NCBI RefSeq assembly: GCF_051622035.1
Contig: NC_135360.1
Coordinates: 9,352,001 to 9,416,000 of the forward strand
Length of the DNA: 64,000 nt
Direction: 5' to 3'
Source of the DNA: Arctopsyche grandis
Lineage: Eukaryota > Arthropoda > Insecta > Trichoptera > Hydropsychidae
Part shown: piece by piece, positions 12,291-22,476 of the stretch
How positions within the stretch are numbered: position 1 is the stretch's first letter
Layout: each line of letters opens with the position of its first letter
Notes under the pieces: generated by a model
The model's database searches: none
What the model was told of the DNA's origin: nothing
Seen by the model: only the letters and a program-made list of their open reading frames with translations
Made by a program: the position numbers and the translations under genes

Positions 12291-13045
12291 ATGCATATAT
12301 GTATGTATGTAATAAGTATTTTTCCTTTGAATAAATTTGTAGATCTATTGTTAATCAATTCCATTATTAACTGATGATCGTCCTTTAAAATTATATCACT
12401 GAAGGATCGCCTATCTTCATAATTACCAAAGATTTCTTGAAAATGTACGATACCGTTGATGTCTGATTTTTTTTTTATAAATTTTATTTTTTCTCTAGAT
12501 CAATTTTTGCCCAGAAATCTGCCACTTCGGGCAGATGCCCGGCTTGCCCCCCTGTATTTGGCCCTGTTTATGTAACAGGAGGCCTCAGATTTAAGGTTTG
12601 GCAACTGGCCACACTTTAAACTTTTATACTGTGTGCGTGATTACAATATTTATTATGGCAAATTTGCAGATTTATGCAATGTCTTGTTACAAACAGCTCA
12701 CGCACCACTTTCCCCTACTGTTACTGAGCGTGTATGTCATTAGTGTTCACAGTCGAAAAATAAAAGTCAACGTGAAGGCATTTCTCTATTTAAAACTACT
12801 GTGAACTCACACACACACATAGGAATAGAGGCAAAAACTTTGCAAAACGCTTCTTTGAAAATCTTTTGGTCTCTAAAGTTTATTGATTTTATTTATTAGC
12901 CGTCTCGAAAGACTTCTTCCTACTACATATGAACCGAAATCAGCTATTGAATACGTAAACATACATATCACCATTTCATCCGACTCGTTACGAAACAGAA
13001 ACTGCATTGTGCAATAAAGTGGGTCGATTTTTTTACCCAAGTCGA
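12291..13045. other. Intergenic DNA, transposon debris
   Basis: A GC-richer segment at about 12510-12580 (CTGCCACTTCGGGCAGATGC, then GGCCCTGTTTATG) looks like the end of a degraded DNA transposon. The remainder is AT-rich. I see no gene. Confidence 0.4.
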
Positions 13046-13080
13046 CATAAAAGGTGGCCGAATGTTTGTAATGTCGTTAG
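13046..13080 (+). promoter_or_regulatory. Probable core promoter of the 13119 gene
   Basis: CATAAAAGG at 13046-13054 lies about 70 bp before the ATG, in the position expected for a TATA element. A transcript start near 13078 is inferred from spacing only. Confidence 0.45.
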
Positions 13081-13118
13081 AATGTATTGACACGTTCAAC
13101 TTCTGACAACAATTCAGC

Positions 13119-13873
13119 ATGAAAATCCACATAACGGTAAAATTTTGCACTTTCTTTCAAGTACCAATTTATGTGTGTTTACAAAGATTAATAACCACTG
13201 TCGATTTCAGTTGATATGCATCATTGGTTTGACTCTAACCCAAGCTAGACCATTTGGTTTCAAGCCGAAAGTGTTCGACGGCTGGTGGGACAAGTGGCAA
13301 TCGTTCCAATCTGCTCTAACGTTTGTACAAGCACTGGCATCTTTGGCGAGCCTTTCCTCAACCGCATCTAGGACAGAGCAACCTATGATCGATACTAAAT
13401 CTGAAGTGAGATTTTCAGTTGAAGATATAGCTATCACAACATCCACGAGTACAGCCGCACCTCCAGCTCCTGAAAGCATCTCAATACCAATACCCCAAGA
13501 TGAAAACGATGATTCGTCTCCGACGACCACTTCAAATCCAGACCCCGTGCCTCTTTCTATGTATGGGTCATATTTAGACCCGGTTGATGGAATGCTTCCG
13601 ACTTCGACGTTGGAATCATCTACCGGAAACGTTTTTCAAGCCTCGTCTTCTAATAACGAAGTACTCGACGCTGATCTGCTCAATCGTTTGACTCAAATTT
13701 TGTACCGAGACGAAGTTGAAAACAACCAATCAAAGCAAAACAGAATTGTAGGGGTTAATTTTGATGTTCCTGTTGCTTCCCTGAGCTATTCAGACCAGTC
13801 AATTCCAAGTCAAACACAAAACGTACAAAGTCAAGGATATTATTATGCAAACGGTAACTTAAATTCGGTCTAA
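13119..13873 (+). CDS. Secreted Ser/Thr/Pro-rich protein of unknown function
   Basis: Exon 1 is 13119..13136, exactly six codons (MKIHIT), with donor GTAAAA. Exon 2 is 13211..13873 after TTTCAG. The 226-residue product has a signal peptide, MKIHITLICIIGLTLTQA, completed by exon 2. The mature protein starts RPFGFKPKVFDGWWDKWQS, continues with a small helical Ala/Ser/Leu segment, then a low-complexity Thr/Ser/Pro/Asp stretch (TTSTSTAAPPAPES and onward), and ends with a Gln/Ser/Tyr-rich tail (SQGYYYANGNLNSV). I recognise no domain. The phase-0 intron after six codons is typical of insect cuticle and other extracellular-matrix protein genes and is shared by the genes at 21377 and 24422. A structural or secreted role is inference. 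AATAAA lies at 13987-13992. Confidence 0.75.
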
Positions 13874-15150
13874 GGCTATTCATATTATATTTCTTGAAAT
13901 GTAATATGAAAATAATTGTGATACGTTTACCTATACATATGTACCTTTATCAATTTTTATATTTTTAATAATTTATAAGTAAGTCAAATAAATTATACAT
14001 TAGGAGTGTTGAAGACTTTTTTTACTTAAAGTTTGAAAATCGGTGGTTTTTTTTTTATTTAAATAAGTAATTTTTATTGGATATATCAAATTATGAATTT
14101 ATAAAATTGAATAAATACATTATATTAAGAAATACTTGACAAGCAGTAAGTAAATTTGAAATTTCACAATTCTTGTGAGGTGCAATTTGAGATAAAACAT
14201 CTAATTGCACATATCAATACCAAAGTAATGAAATAAAGTTTTATTTTCATGCTTATGATAAAATATATATGTATGTATCTATGTATTTATGTATGAAAAA
14301 TGTAAATACAAATCTGTTCACCTGTTAAATTGAACGATATGACATTTCCACAAGTAGAAGTAGCTAAATATTTGGGTATGCATCTGGAAAAACATACATA
14401 TCTGGACATAACGTAAGCAATTAAGTATTTAACTCAGGAAGCACTGCTGGATAATCGGAAAGAACTCAACACTTACCACGGATTACAAACTTTTAGTACA
14501 TATACATACATATTAGGGGTGACCGTGAAAAAGTCGAAAATATTCGTTTATCATGCATACATATGAAAAACGGTTATTATATGTGCCCATAATTATGAAA
14601 GTGTTCGATTGTGTAATTATGAAAAATAAGAGTTCTACATAAAAATATTTAAAAAAATATTAGTGTATAAAATTTATTATTTCTATTACATGTAAAAAAG
14701 TTTCAGTCTGATCAGTTGGACGGTTGAGGAGATAATTGAATTCAAAAAATTAAAAAAGAGGAGATTATTAAGGTCATATAGTACCACTTCCGGTCAACCT
14801 AAAAATTTGAAAAAACTTTATGTCGTATCGATAAGCAATTCAGTAACCGATACTACAAAAGTTTCAGTTTGATAGGACTTACGGTGTTCAAAAAATCCCC
14901 AAAATACACAGACTCACATATACTAACAAACACAAATAATGCTTTCTAGATAATGATAACGTGATCAGTGATTGATTCTGGGTTCGAATCAGTTGTAATC
15001 TCGAGTTAGAATTTTCGCATGATCGCAAAACTTCTACTATTGTTACTAAATAAATACGTATGTATGTACATATATTTATGCAGTTATGCAGTTATGTGTA
15101 TGCAGTTATGTGTATGTTTATATGCATATATCTATTTTCATTTATGCATA
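13874..15150. other. Intergenic, repeat-like, leading into a LINE
   Basis: This holds the 3' UTR and poly(A) signal of the previous gene, then AT-rich sequence. A segment at about 14960-15080 (GAATTTTCGCATGATCGCAA followed by AAACTTCT) is also found, diverged, near 56225-56280, so it is a dispersed repeat. Low-complexity CAGTTATG repeats follow at 15080-15120. Confidence 0.5.
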
Positions 15151-15201
15151 TGGATATTTATATTTATATCAGTACGTGCTCTATCTACTTCCTTTTTTAC
15201 A

Positions 15202-18054
15202 ATGTCTTCTAATCGTCTTGTCATTTATTATCAAAATGTCAGAGGTCTCCGAACTAAATCTGACTCTTTTCTTCAAAATGTATTAGTTAATAATTATGAT
15301 ATTATCTGTCTATCAGAAACTTGGCTAAATGACTCATTCAATAATAGTGAGTTTTTTGATGCCAGATATCAGGTGTTTCGACGTGACAGAGATTATTCTC
15401 TTCATAACCAAATATTTGGTGGTGGTGTAATCATAGCTGTGAAAAATAATCTACCCTCTGTCATTCAAAATAATTGGTTAACTTCCACAGAAGACCTTTG
15501 GATTACTATTACCACTAAATTTTTTAAACTAAATATCTGTACTGTCTATATTCCTCCTGGTAATTCTCACCAAACTCTATTAGTTACCCATTTAAATAAA
15601 GTATCTGATCTAATAACCAATTATCCAGAGGATCGATTCATTTTACTCGGTGATTACAATCTTCCCACTATTGATTGGACAAAATACGACTCAAATCTGC
15701 ATCTATTTCCTTCCAATTGTATTAATTTTTCTTCCCTTTCCTTTACTCAATTCTTATCTTATAATAAACTTTATCAATACAATTATTTGTCAAATACTAA
15801 TAATCGTATTCTTGACCTAGCTATTAGTAGTTTCCCCTTATATATTTCTCGTGCTGACTCTACGCTAATCCATGAAGATTCTCATCATTTATCCTTTTGC
15901 ATCTCAATAATTTACAACAAATCTTCACCCTTGAATTATAATTATAATAAAACTTTCCTCTTTAGAAAAGCTGACTATGCTACAATTATTCCAATTTTAA
16001 GCGATATCAATTGGAATTCACTTTTGTCCAATTTAAATATTGATTTAGCTTGTAAAAAATTTTACGATACCTTACAAAATATTATTGAATGCCACGTCCC
16101 TTTTACTCTTAAATCTAAGCGTACCAAATATCCCCCTTGGTTTACATCGTCTCTTATTAAAATAATAAAAGAAAAAAACAAATTCCATAAAAAATTTAAA
16201 ATTTATTCAAATCCCTTAGATTATCAAAGTTTTTCACTATTAAGAGCTCGAATTAAAAAATATTCTTTAATCTGCTTTAGAAATTATATTTCTCTTATTC
16301 AAAATAATATTAAAACTAATCCCAAATCATTTTGGTCATATATAAATTCAAAAAAAAATACCTCCTCTTCATATCCTTCCGTAATGTATTATGGAAATAA
16401 GTCGGCTTCACATGGTTCTGAAATCTGTACCATTTTTGCTGACTATTTTGACTCCACTTTCAATAGTGATTCTACCATTAACCTTTCTATCTCTAATACA
16501 GATACTTCTTCTTGTAACTTATCTACTTTTCATTTTGACTTATCTACTGTACTCAGTCACATCAACTCTCTCAATGTTAATCTTGGTGCGGGTTGTGATG
16601 GTTTGCCTTCTTTTTTCCTTGTTAAATGTGCTGTCCCATTATCTCTTCCCATAACAATCCTTTTCAATCTTTCTATGTCGAACGGTAAATTTCCTGACTA
16701 TTGGAAATTATCTTACATCACCCCTATTTTTAAAAAAGGTGATAAGAATCTTATTGAGAATTACCGTCCTATATCTAAACTATCTGTCATTAGTAAAATC
16801 TTTGAAAAAATTATCTATAATTTCCTTTTCTCCAATTTCAAAAACTACATTATACCTGAACAACATGGTTTTTTTAAGGGGAGATCGGTAGAGACTAACC
16901 TGCTTAATTTCACTAGTACTCTCACATCTTATATGGACAAACGAATCCAAATAGACGTCGTTTATACGGATTTCTCTAAAGCTTTTGATAAAATCAATCA
17001 CAACCTTTTACTCAATAAACTTTGGTCCCTTGGAATCCGAGGAAATTTATTTCGTTGGATCTCTTCGTATATACTAAATCGTCACCAAATCATAATTCTC
17101 AATGGTTTTAGATCATCACTTAGACATATTCCTTCCGGTGTCCCACAAGGGTCGCATTTAGGTCCCTTATTCTTTTTACTCTATATTAATGATATCTCAT
17201 ACATCTTCAAACATTCCTTTATACTTCTTTACGCTGATGATTTAAAAATTTACAAACCTATATACACCATAGACGATTGTCATAAGATACAAGAAGATCT
17301 AGATAGATTCTCTATATATTGTTTAAATAATGATCTTTTTATTAATCTAGAAAAATGCTCTATTTTAAATTTCACTAGAAATAAGTCAATTATTACTAAT
17401 CAATATCAATTAAATCATTCAATCCTTAACACGTCATCTTCTATTAAGGATCTTGGTGTAATACTCAATAATAAACTAGATTTCTCTGAACATATTTCTT
17501 TTATTACCAACAAAGCATTTAAATCTCTTGGATTCCTACTCCGCTCAACAAAACCCTTTAATGATCCTTATGTACTAAAATTACTTTATTTTTCCTTTGT
17601 AAGGTCTCACCTTGAATTTGCCTCAATTATCTGGTCACCTTTTTATTTATCCCATATTAATTGTATTGAGAAAGTTCAACTTAAATTTATTAAATCCTTA
17701 CGCTACCTTTTTCCTACCTATACCCATTCTACTGTTTCCGACATTTTAAAAATCCTTTCTTTTAACAATCTTTCTGTCAGGCGACGACATTCTGATGCTA
17801 TATTCTTCTTTAAGCTCATAAATGGTTTCCTTGATTGTTCTGATTTACTGAATAAGGTTAATTTCAGAATCCCAGTTCGATACCCTAGACGCGTTACACT
17901 CTTTTCACTTGATCCTTTCAATACTAATTCCCAAAAATATTTTTATCTGCAGCGCGTTTATCGTATGTTTAACGGAGAGCTGAATGAGGTTGATCTGTTT
18001 GGTATTTCCCTACATCAATTCAGGTCTAACATCAAGAGAATCTTGACCGATTGA
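15202..18054 (+). CDS. LINE ORF2: AP-type endonuclease plus reverse transcriptase
   Basis: This open frame of 950 residues starts at MSSNRLVIYYQNVRGLRTK; the frame is open further upstream, but only through low-complexity sequence. The N-terminal 220 residues or so are an endonuclease/exonuclease/phosphatase domain: YYQNVRG, CLSETWL, GGGVIIAV, LLGDYNLP and DSHHLSF. The central reverse transcriptase shows ITPIFKKGDK, NYRPIS, YTDFSKAFDKINH, SGVPQGSHLGP and the catalytic LLYADDLKIY. A C-terminal region follows (SHLEFASIIWSP, SVRRRHSDAIFFFKLING). Such enzymes nick the target DNA and copy the element RNA into it. There is no stop or frameshift, so it could still encode active enzyme. Jockey/CR1-type affiliation is inferred from the SGVPQGSHLGP and YADD context. 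Confidence 0.9.
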   Translation: MSSNRLVIYYQNVRGLRTKSDSFLQNVLVNNYDIICLSETWLNDSFNNSEFFDARYQVFRRDRDYSLHNQIFGGGVIIAVKNNLPSVIQNNWLTSTEDLWITITTKFFKLNICTVYIPPGNSHQTLLVTHLNKVSDLITNYPEDRFILLGDYNLPTIDWTKYDSNLHLFPSNCINFSSLSFTQFLSYNKLYQYNYLSNTNNRILDLAISSFPLYISRADSTLIHEDSHHLSFCISIIYNKSSPLNYNYNKTFLFRKADYATIIPILSDINWNSLLSNLNIDLACKKFYDTLQNIIECHVPFTLKSKRTKYPPWFTSSLIKIIKEKNKFHKKFKIYSNPLDYQSFSLLRARIKKYSLICFRNYISLIQNNIKTNPKSFWSYINSKKNTSSSYPSVMYYGNKSASHGSEICTIFADYFDSTFNSDSTINLSISNTDTSSCNLSTFHFDLSTVLSHINSLNVNLGAGCDGLPSFFLVKCAVPLSLPITILFNLSMSNGKFPDYWKLSYITPIFKKGDKNLIENYRPISKLSVISKIFEKIIYNFLFSNFKNYIIPEQHGFFKGRSVETNLLNFTSTLTSYMDKRIQIDVVYTDFSKAFDKINHNLLLNKLWSLGIRGNLFRWISSYILNRHQIIILNGFRSSLRHIPSGVPQGSHLGPLFFLLYINDISYIFKHSFILLYADDLKIYKPIYTIDDCHKIQEDLDRFSIYCLNNDLFINLEKCSILNFTRNKSIITNQYQLNHSILNTSSSIKDLGVILNNKLDFSEHISFITNKAFKSLGFLLRSTKPFNDPYVLKLLYFSFVRSHLEFASIIWSPFYLSHINCIEKVQLKFIKSLRYLFPTYTHSTVSDILKILSFNNLSVRRRHSDAIFFFKLINGFLDCSDLLNKVNFRIPVRYPRRVTLFSLDPFNTNSQKYFYLQRVYRMFNGELNEVDLFGISLHQFRSNIKRILTD

Positions 18055-18118
18055 TTCATTTTTTCTTCTATTCTATTTTTCCAATATTTCCATTATTTTT
18101 ATACTTTAGTTTAGTTAT

Positions 18119-20272
18119 AAAGACGTTAGTGTTTTAAGTAAAGTAGATATAGGTAGCGATCACAGATTAGTCCGTGCCAAGATGGCCATTAATATAAATT
18201 GCGAACGTAGGAAATTAATAAAAGGATGCAGTAACTCTCCAGATTTCGCTCAACTAAGGTCTAGGAAAAAGGAATTCGAACTCGAACTTGGAAATCGATA
18301 CGGGAAATTAAACCCAGAAGCAGACATCGAGGAATTGAACACTGTAATTAGTTCGGTTCTAACCTCAACAGGTAAGAAATTAGGTGGATTCAGGAAACAG
18401 ATTAAATTAAGCAAAATTTCAGCGGAAACAAAAAACCTAATTAAGCATAAAAGGAATTTAGATAGGGATAATAATAAGCAAGAATACAATCTAGTAAATA
18501 AGGAAATTAAGAAGAGAATAGTCAGGGATATCAGGGATTTTAATAGCAAGCTAATAGAAAATACCATTAAGAATAACCGTAGCCTGAAAAAGTGCAAACA
18601 GGATCTTTTCTTAGGCAAAAACCAAATGATCGCAATCAGATCAGAGAGCGGAGTAATAATTAGGAATAGAGAAGAAATCATAGACAGAGTTTACACGTTC
18701 TATGCAAAACTATACGAGAACGACAACGGCCAATTCCCCACTCTGGAATCGACACACGGCCAAAGGGTTCCTGCAGTATTGCCTAGCGAAGTAGAGGCCG
18801 CGCTAAAAACTGCAAAGAATGGTAAAACCCCAGGGGAAGATAATATTCCCATTGACTTACTAAAATGTGGCGGCCCCCCCCTAATTAATATCTTAGCTAG
18901 GCTTTTCAGCAAATGCATCCAGAACCAAGCTATACCAGAAGGATGGAATAACGCAACTATCATTTTAATACACAAAAAAGGCGACAAAAGCGATATCAAG
19001 AACTACCGACCCATTAGTCTACTTTCAGCGGTCTACAAGCTCTTCACGAAGGTTATTACAGAAAGGCTGAAGAATATCCTCGACGAGAACCAACCTATAG
19101 AGCAGGCAGGGTTTAGGGCAAATTTCAGCACAATGGACCACCTCCAAGTAGTTGGCGAACTAATCGAGCGCGCCAACGAATATCAACGGCCATTGTGCCT
19201 AGGTTTCGTCGATTATGAGAAAGCCTTCGATACAGTTAGTCATAATGCAGTACTTAACGCTCTAAAAACACAGGGAGTGCCGGAACCCTATGTGGGACTG
19301 TTAGCTGCAATATATAAGAATGCCACAGCTTCGGTTAAAATTTTTTCAGGTACAGATAGATTTAGCATAGGAAAAGGAGTAAGACAAGGAGATACAATCT
19401 CACCCAAGTTATTCAATGCGGTGCTTGAGGGAGTTTTCAGGAAATTGGATTGGGATACAGCCGGAGTAAGCATCAATGGTCGCTTTTTGAGTCACCTTCG
19501 GTTCGCAGACGATATAGTTTTAGTAGCTCGTGATTCAGCTGACCTACTTATCAGACTAACACAGCTGGATAGGGAAAGTAGAAAAGTAGGATTAAAAATT
19601 AACGTAGATAAGACTAAACTAATGTTCAATAGTTATTGCATGCCTGATAGCATCCCCTTAGATGATAAACCAGTAGAAGTAGTAAATAGTTATTTATATT
19701 TAGGTCAAATAATTGACATGTCTGGTAGTAAAAATGAAGAGATAAAGAGACGTATGAAATTAGGGTGGAGTGCATTTGGACGGATGAATGCTGTTTTTAA
19801 ATCAAAAATGCCACTCTGCCTGAAGAAAAGGATCTTTGATCAATGCGTTTTGCCAGTGATGACGTATGGATGTGAAACTTGGACACTGAACGCCAAGATG
19901 CAAAATAAAATCCAATGCACTCAAAGAAGTATGGAACGCTGTATGCTTGGCATAACGAGGAAAGACAGGAAGCGGAACACGTGGGTGAGAAATATGACAA
20001 GGGTAGTGGACATAGTGAATAGAGTGAAGAGATTGAAATGGCAATGGGCGGGTCACGTAGCTAGGAGGATGGACGACAGGTGGACAAAAGAAGTGCTTGA
20101 ATGGTACCCGAGAGAAGGCAAAAGAGTAAAAGGAAGACCGCAAGGAAGATGGGTGAACGAAATTAGGAAAATGTGCGGAATGAGATGGATGAGTGTTGCG
20201 CAAAACAGAGACGAGTGGAAGCGTGTTGGAGAGGCCTTCATCCAGCAGTGGATGGCGAATGGCTGTAAATGA
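18119..20272 (+). pseudogene. RTE-type reverse transcriptase (nuclease domain missing)
   Basis: The frame is open from the insertion edge and begins with the last part of an endonuclease domain (VDIGSDHRLVRAK), so most of the nuclease is absent. The first internal Met is at 18182, giving 696 residues. Reverse-transcriptase motifs are complete: ATIILIHKKGDKSDIKNYRP, FVDYEKAFDTVSH, GVRQGDTISPKLFN and the catalytic LRFADDIVLVA. The C-terminal region typical of RTE-like elements ends with KWQWAGHVARR and GRPQGRWVNEIRK. It cannot retrotranspose alone without the nuclease. Shorter remnants of the same 3' end occur at 34967-35340, 45518-45798 and about 51400-51640. Confidence 0.88.
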
Positions 20273-20285
20273 TGATGATGATGAT
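18119..20285 (+). mobile_element. 5'-truncated RTE-clade LINE nested in the jockey 3' UTR
   Basis: The left edge is fixed by comparison with the uninterrupted jockey 3' UTR at 59761..60155: TTTAGTTAT, then this element, then GTAATGTGC. It ends in (ATG/GAT)n repeats directly after its stop codon, a common RTE 3' end. The left end begins inside the nuclease domain, so insertion was by incomplete reverse transcription. No obvious long target duplication is present. Confidence 0.88.
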
Positions 20286-20672
20286 GTAATGTGCTATTTA
20301 ATCATATTATAGCTTTCATTCCTTTCCATTTCATTTGTTTATTTTGTATTTACCTTTTTCATTTGTTTTTTATATTTGTAAATTTCAATTTCTTCTTATA
20401 TTCTATCTTATAACCTTTTCCAAATATTTTAATACTATAGTTTAATTATGCAATGTACTACATATTTTGTCATGCCTTTATTCTTTACTTTTTAATTTGT
20501 TTTCCTTATATTTATCTTTTTCATTTTTGTAAAAATCTATTATTGGACTCGGGTGTTACATATATTATTTATTTACTTTTTGTGTTTTTTATACCTATCT
20601 CTGTACATCCTGTCTGTTGATTTTTCAATTAATAAAATAAAATAAAATAAAAAAATAAAATAAAATATATAT

Positions 20673-21300
20673 GTACCTATAGATAAAGTTTATTTTATTT
20701 TAAATGCTTTTTATTATTACGAAATTATGTTCACAATACATCTTATATCTATTTTAATAGCTACTGATCTACTGATCATTTTCTATTTTACAATTTAATT
20801 TAATTTGGTTAGTAATCACAGTATTATATTATTCTAATGTTAGTCTACAGCATAATAGAAAAAAGAGCTCAAAAACCTATTTACAAATAGATAAAGTAAA
20901 AATGTACCGAATGTCCTAAAAAGGACAGATAGAATCATCAATAAAAATAAAATATAAGAATAAAAAAAGTTAATCAAATATATGTATATGTATGTATGCA
21001 TATACTTAAAAAAAGTATGTATATATGCACATAAAAAATGTAAGAATAAGTTTAAAGGCAAGCACCCACAAGCTTTCCTTGACCAGCACAAAATTATGGA
21101 AAGAAATAAATTAAAAATTTTGAGCACATTATACGAAACCAGACATTTATTATTATTTTTTCAGTATTCATTATATATCAAGGCATACGACATCATTCAA
21201 AGCAATACATGATTTTGAAATATATGTATATATATATTAGCATACATATAAACTCTGCAACGATAACCAATGATTTTAATAATCACGTATATATTATACA
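20673..21300. other. Intergenic, contains a dispersed repeat
   Basis: A block at about 20741-20960 (AATAGCTACTGATCTACTGA, later CATAATAGAAAAAAGAGCTC) recurs diverged at about 46010-46150. The remainder is AT-rich with TATGTATG-type microsatellite. There is no convincing gene. Confidence 0.5.
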
Positions 21301-21314
21301 CACATATACGGGCA

Positions 21315-21350
21315 TATAAAAGCAACAACTTTATTTTCTTGTGTCAGTTT
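21315..21350 (+). promoter_or_regulatory. Core promoter of the 21377 gene (TATA plus initiator)
   Basis: TATAAAA at 21315-21321 is followed 31 bp later by TCAGTT at 21344, matching the arthropod initiator TCAGT. The ATG is a further 31 bp downstream. Confidence 0.7.
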
Positions 21351-21376
21351 GTGGCGATATTCCAAGACGTTCAAAA

Positions 21377-22476
21377 ATGTTTTTCACAAAATACGTAAGT
21401 TCAATCACTTTATTTATTATTATGGAAAAAGTAAAAAAAAAACCCTTATAATGGCTTACCAAATATAATCGGTGGCCTTCACTGCATCGAAAGTGACTTG
21501 ATCGAAAGTCGAAAAACCAAGATTTTTCGCGATTTTTATGACAATATGTGAAATAGTCCGTTTACCATGCATACATATAAAGAGAGGGTAGTATTACCAT
21601 ACATATATATATAGGTACCGTTTACCATGCATACAATCTTTTCGATCTTTCAGCTTTTGACTTTCGATGCAGTGACCCAGACCCAAATATAATATATGTA
21701 TATATGTAATATTTATTTTATACCTCTTAATAGTATCCATCTGTATTATATAAAAATATTAAGAAAATATGCATTGTTTATATGTTGAAGAGATCATAAA
21801 AGTTGACCTAGTCTATAGTATTATAGTTGACAATTTGGATTTTGCATAGTGAAACGTGACCTTAAAAGTAGATATGATCTCCGTTTACTCCAAATATAAC
21901 ATGAAATATTTCAAATACTGTTTACTTAATCCAATTAAACAATTGATTACATAATGTAAATTGTATTTTAACTTTATTTAACAACTCTTTTTTCAGACCC
22001 TCTTTGCCGCTCTGGTATTCATTGTGAACGCCAGGCCAGATGTTAGCGAATTGAAACAAACAAATTCTTTACTCGCAATTGGTCCTGGATTTAATTCCGA
22101 ATCATCAAAACCAGTGGAATCCCAATCTGTACCAGCACTTGGTCCATCAGTTAACTTCCAAGTGCCCCCCTCTAATGAAAATTTAAATGCCATCGCAAAT
22201 ATTATAGACTCGGCGCCTCGAGGTGCAGTTCCCGTCGACACATTACCAATTCAATTGGATCCGGATATTTTTGGCAGGGTTCAATATGCTCTGGAAAAGA
22301 TAGATTCATCCAAGTTATATTTTCCAACTCCTTTGATTGCTGTCAGAGCATTGGAACTTCCAGTACCCGATGAAGCTGAGTATTTAAGACTTAGTCAAAG
22401 TTCCAAAGCTAGTGCTTCAGTAGCTTCGAAGCCCAAATACTTACCACCACCTGCAGATGATGGTTATAATTATTAA
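21377..22476 (+). CDS. Secreted small protein, cuticle/matrix-type gene structure, function unknown
   Basis: Exon 1 is 21377..21394 (six codons, MFFTKY) with donor GTAAGT. Exon 2 is 21997..22476 after a pyrimidine tract and CAG. The protein has 165 residues. Signal peptide MFFTKYTLFAALVFIVNA is split by the intron. The mature part is rich in Pro, Ser and Ala (GPSVNFQVPPSNENLN, VPVDTLPIQLDPDIF) and ends PKYLPPPADDGYNY. Tyr-Leu-Pro-Pro near the C-terminus is seen in several insect extracellular matrix and cuticle-associated proteins. I see no Rebers-Riddiford chitin-binding motif and do not recognise a family. The neighbouring genes at 13119 and 24422 share the six-codon first exon. A short inverted-repeat element sits in the intron (21468-21686). 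Confidence 0.75.
21468..21686. mobile_element. MITE-like inverted-repeat element in an intron
   Basis: The left end has CACTGCATCGAAAGTGAC (about 21479) and the right end has GACTTTCGATGCAGTGACCC (about 21660), which are inverted copies. An internal motif, GTACCGTTTACCATGCAT, is shared with the palindrome at 43.6-44.1 kb and the repeat at the right edge of the window, so these elements are related. Confidence 0.6.

Larger units (their letters stand above)
15151..20672 (+). mobile_element. Jockey-superfamily LINE, interrupted in its 3' UTR
   Basis: The element contains an intact ORF2 (15202..18054), a 3' UTR, and a tail of AATAAA-type repeats ending near 20672. The 3' UTR is split: the part ending TTTAGTTAT (18118) continues at GTAATGTGCTATTT (20286), because an RTE element occupies 18119..20285. 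An uninterrupted version of the same 3' UTR lies on the minus strand at 59761..60155 and proves the join. No ORF1 is visible, so the 5' end may be truncated. The left boundary is uncertain. Confidence 0.88.

Noticed and set aside
19797-20241. Antisense frames in the RTE
   Set aside because: They are shadows of the reverse-transcriptase frame.
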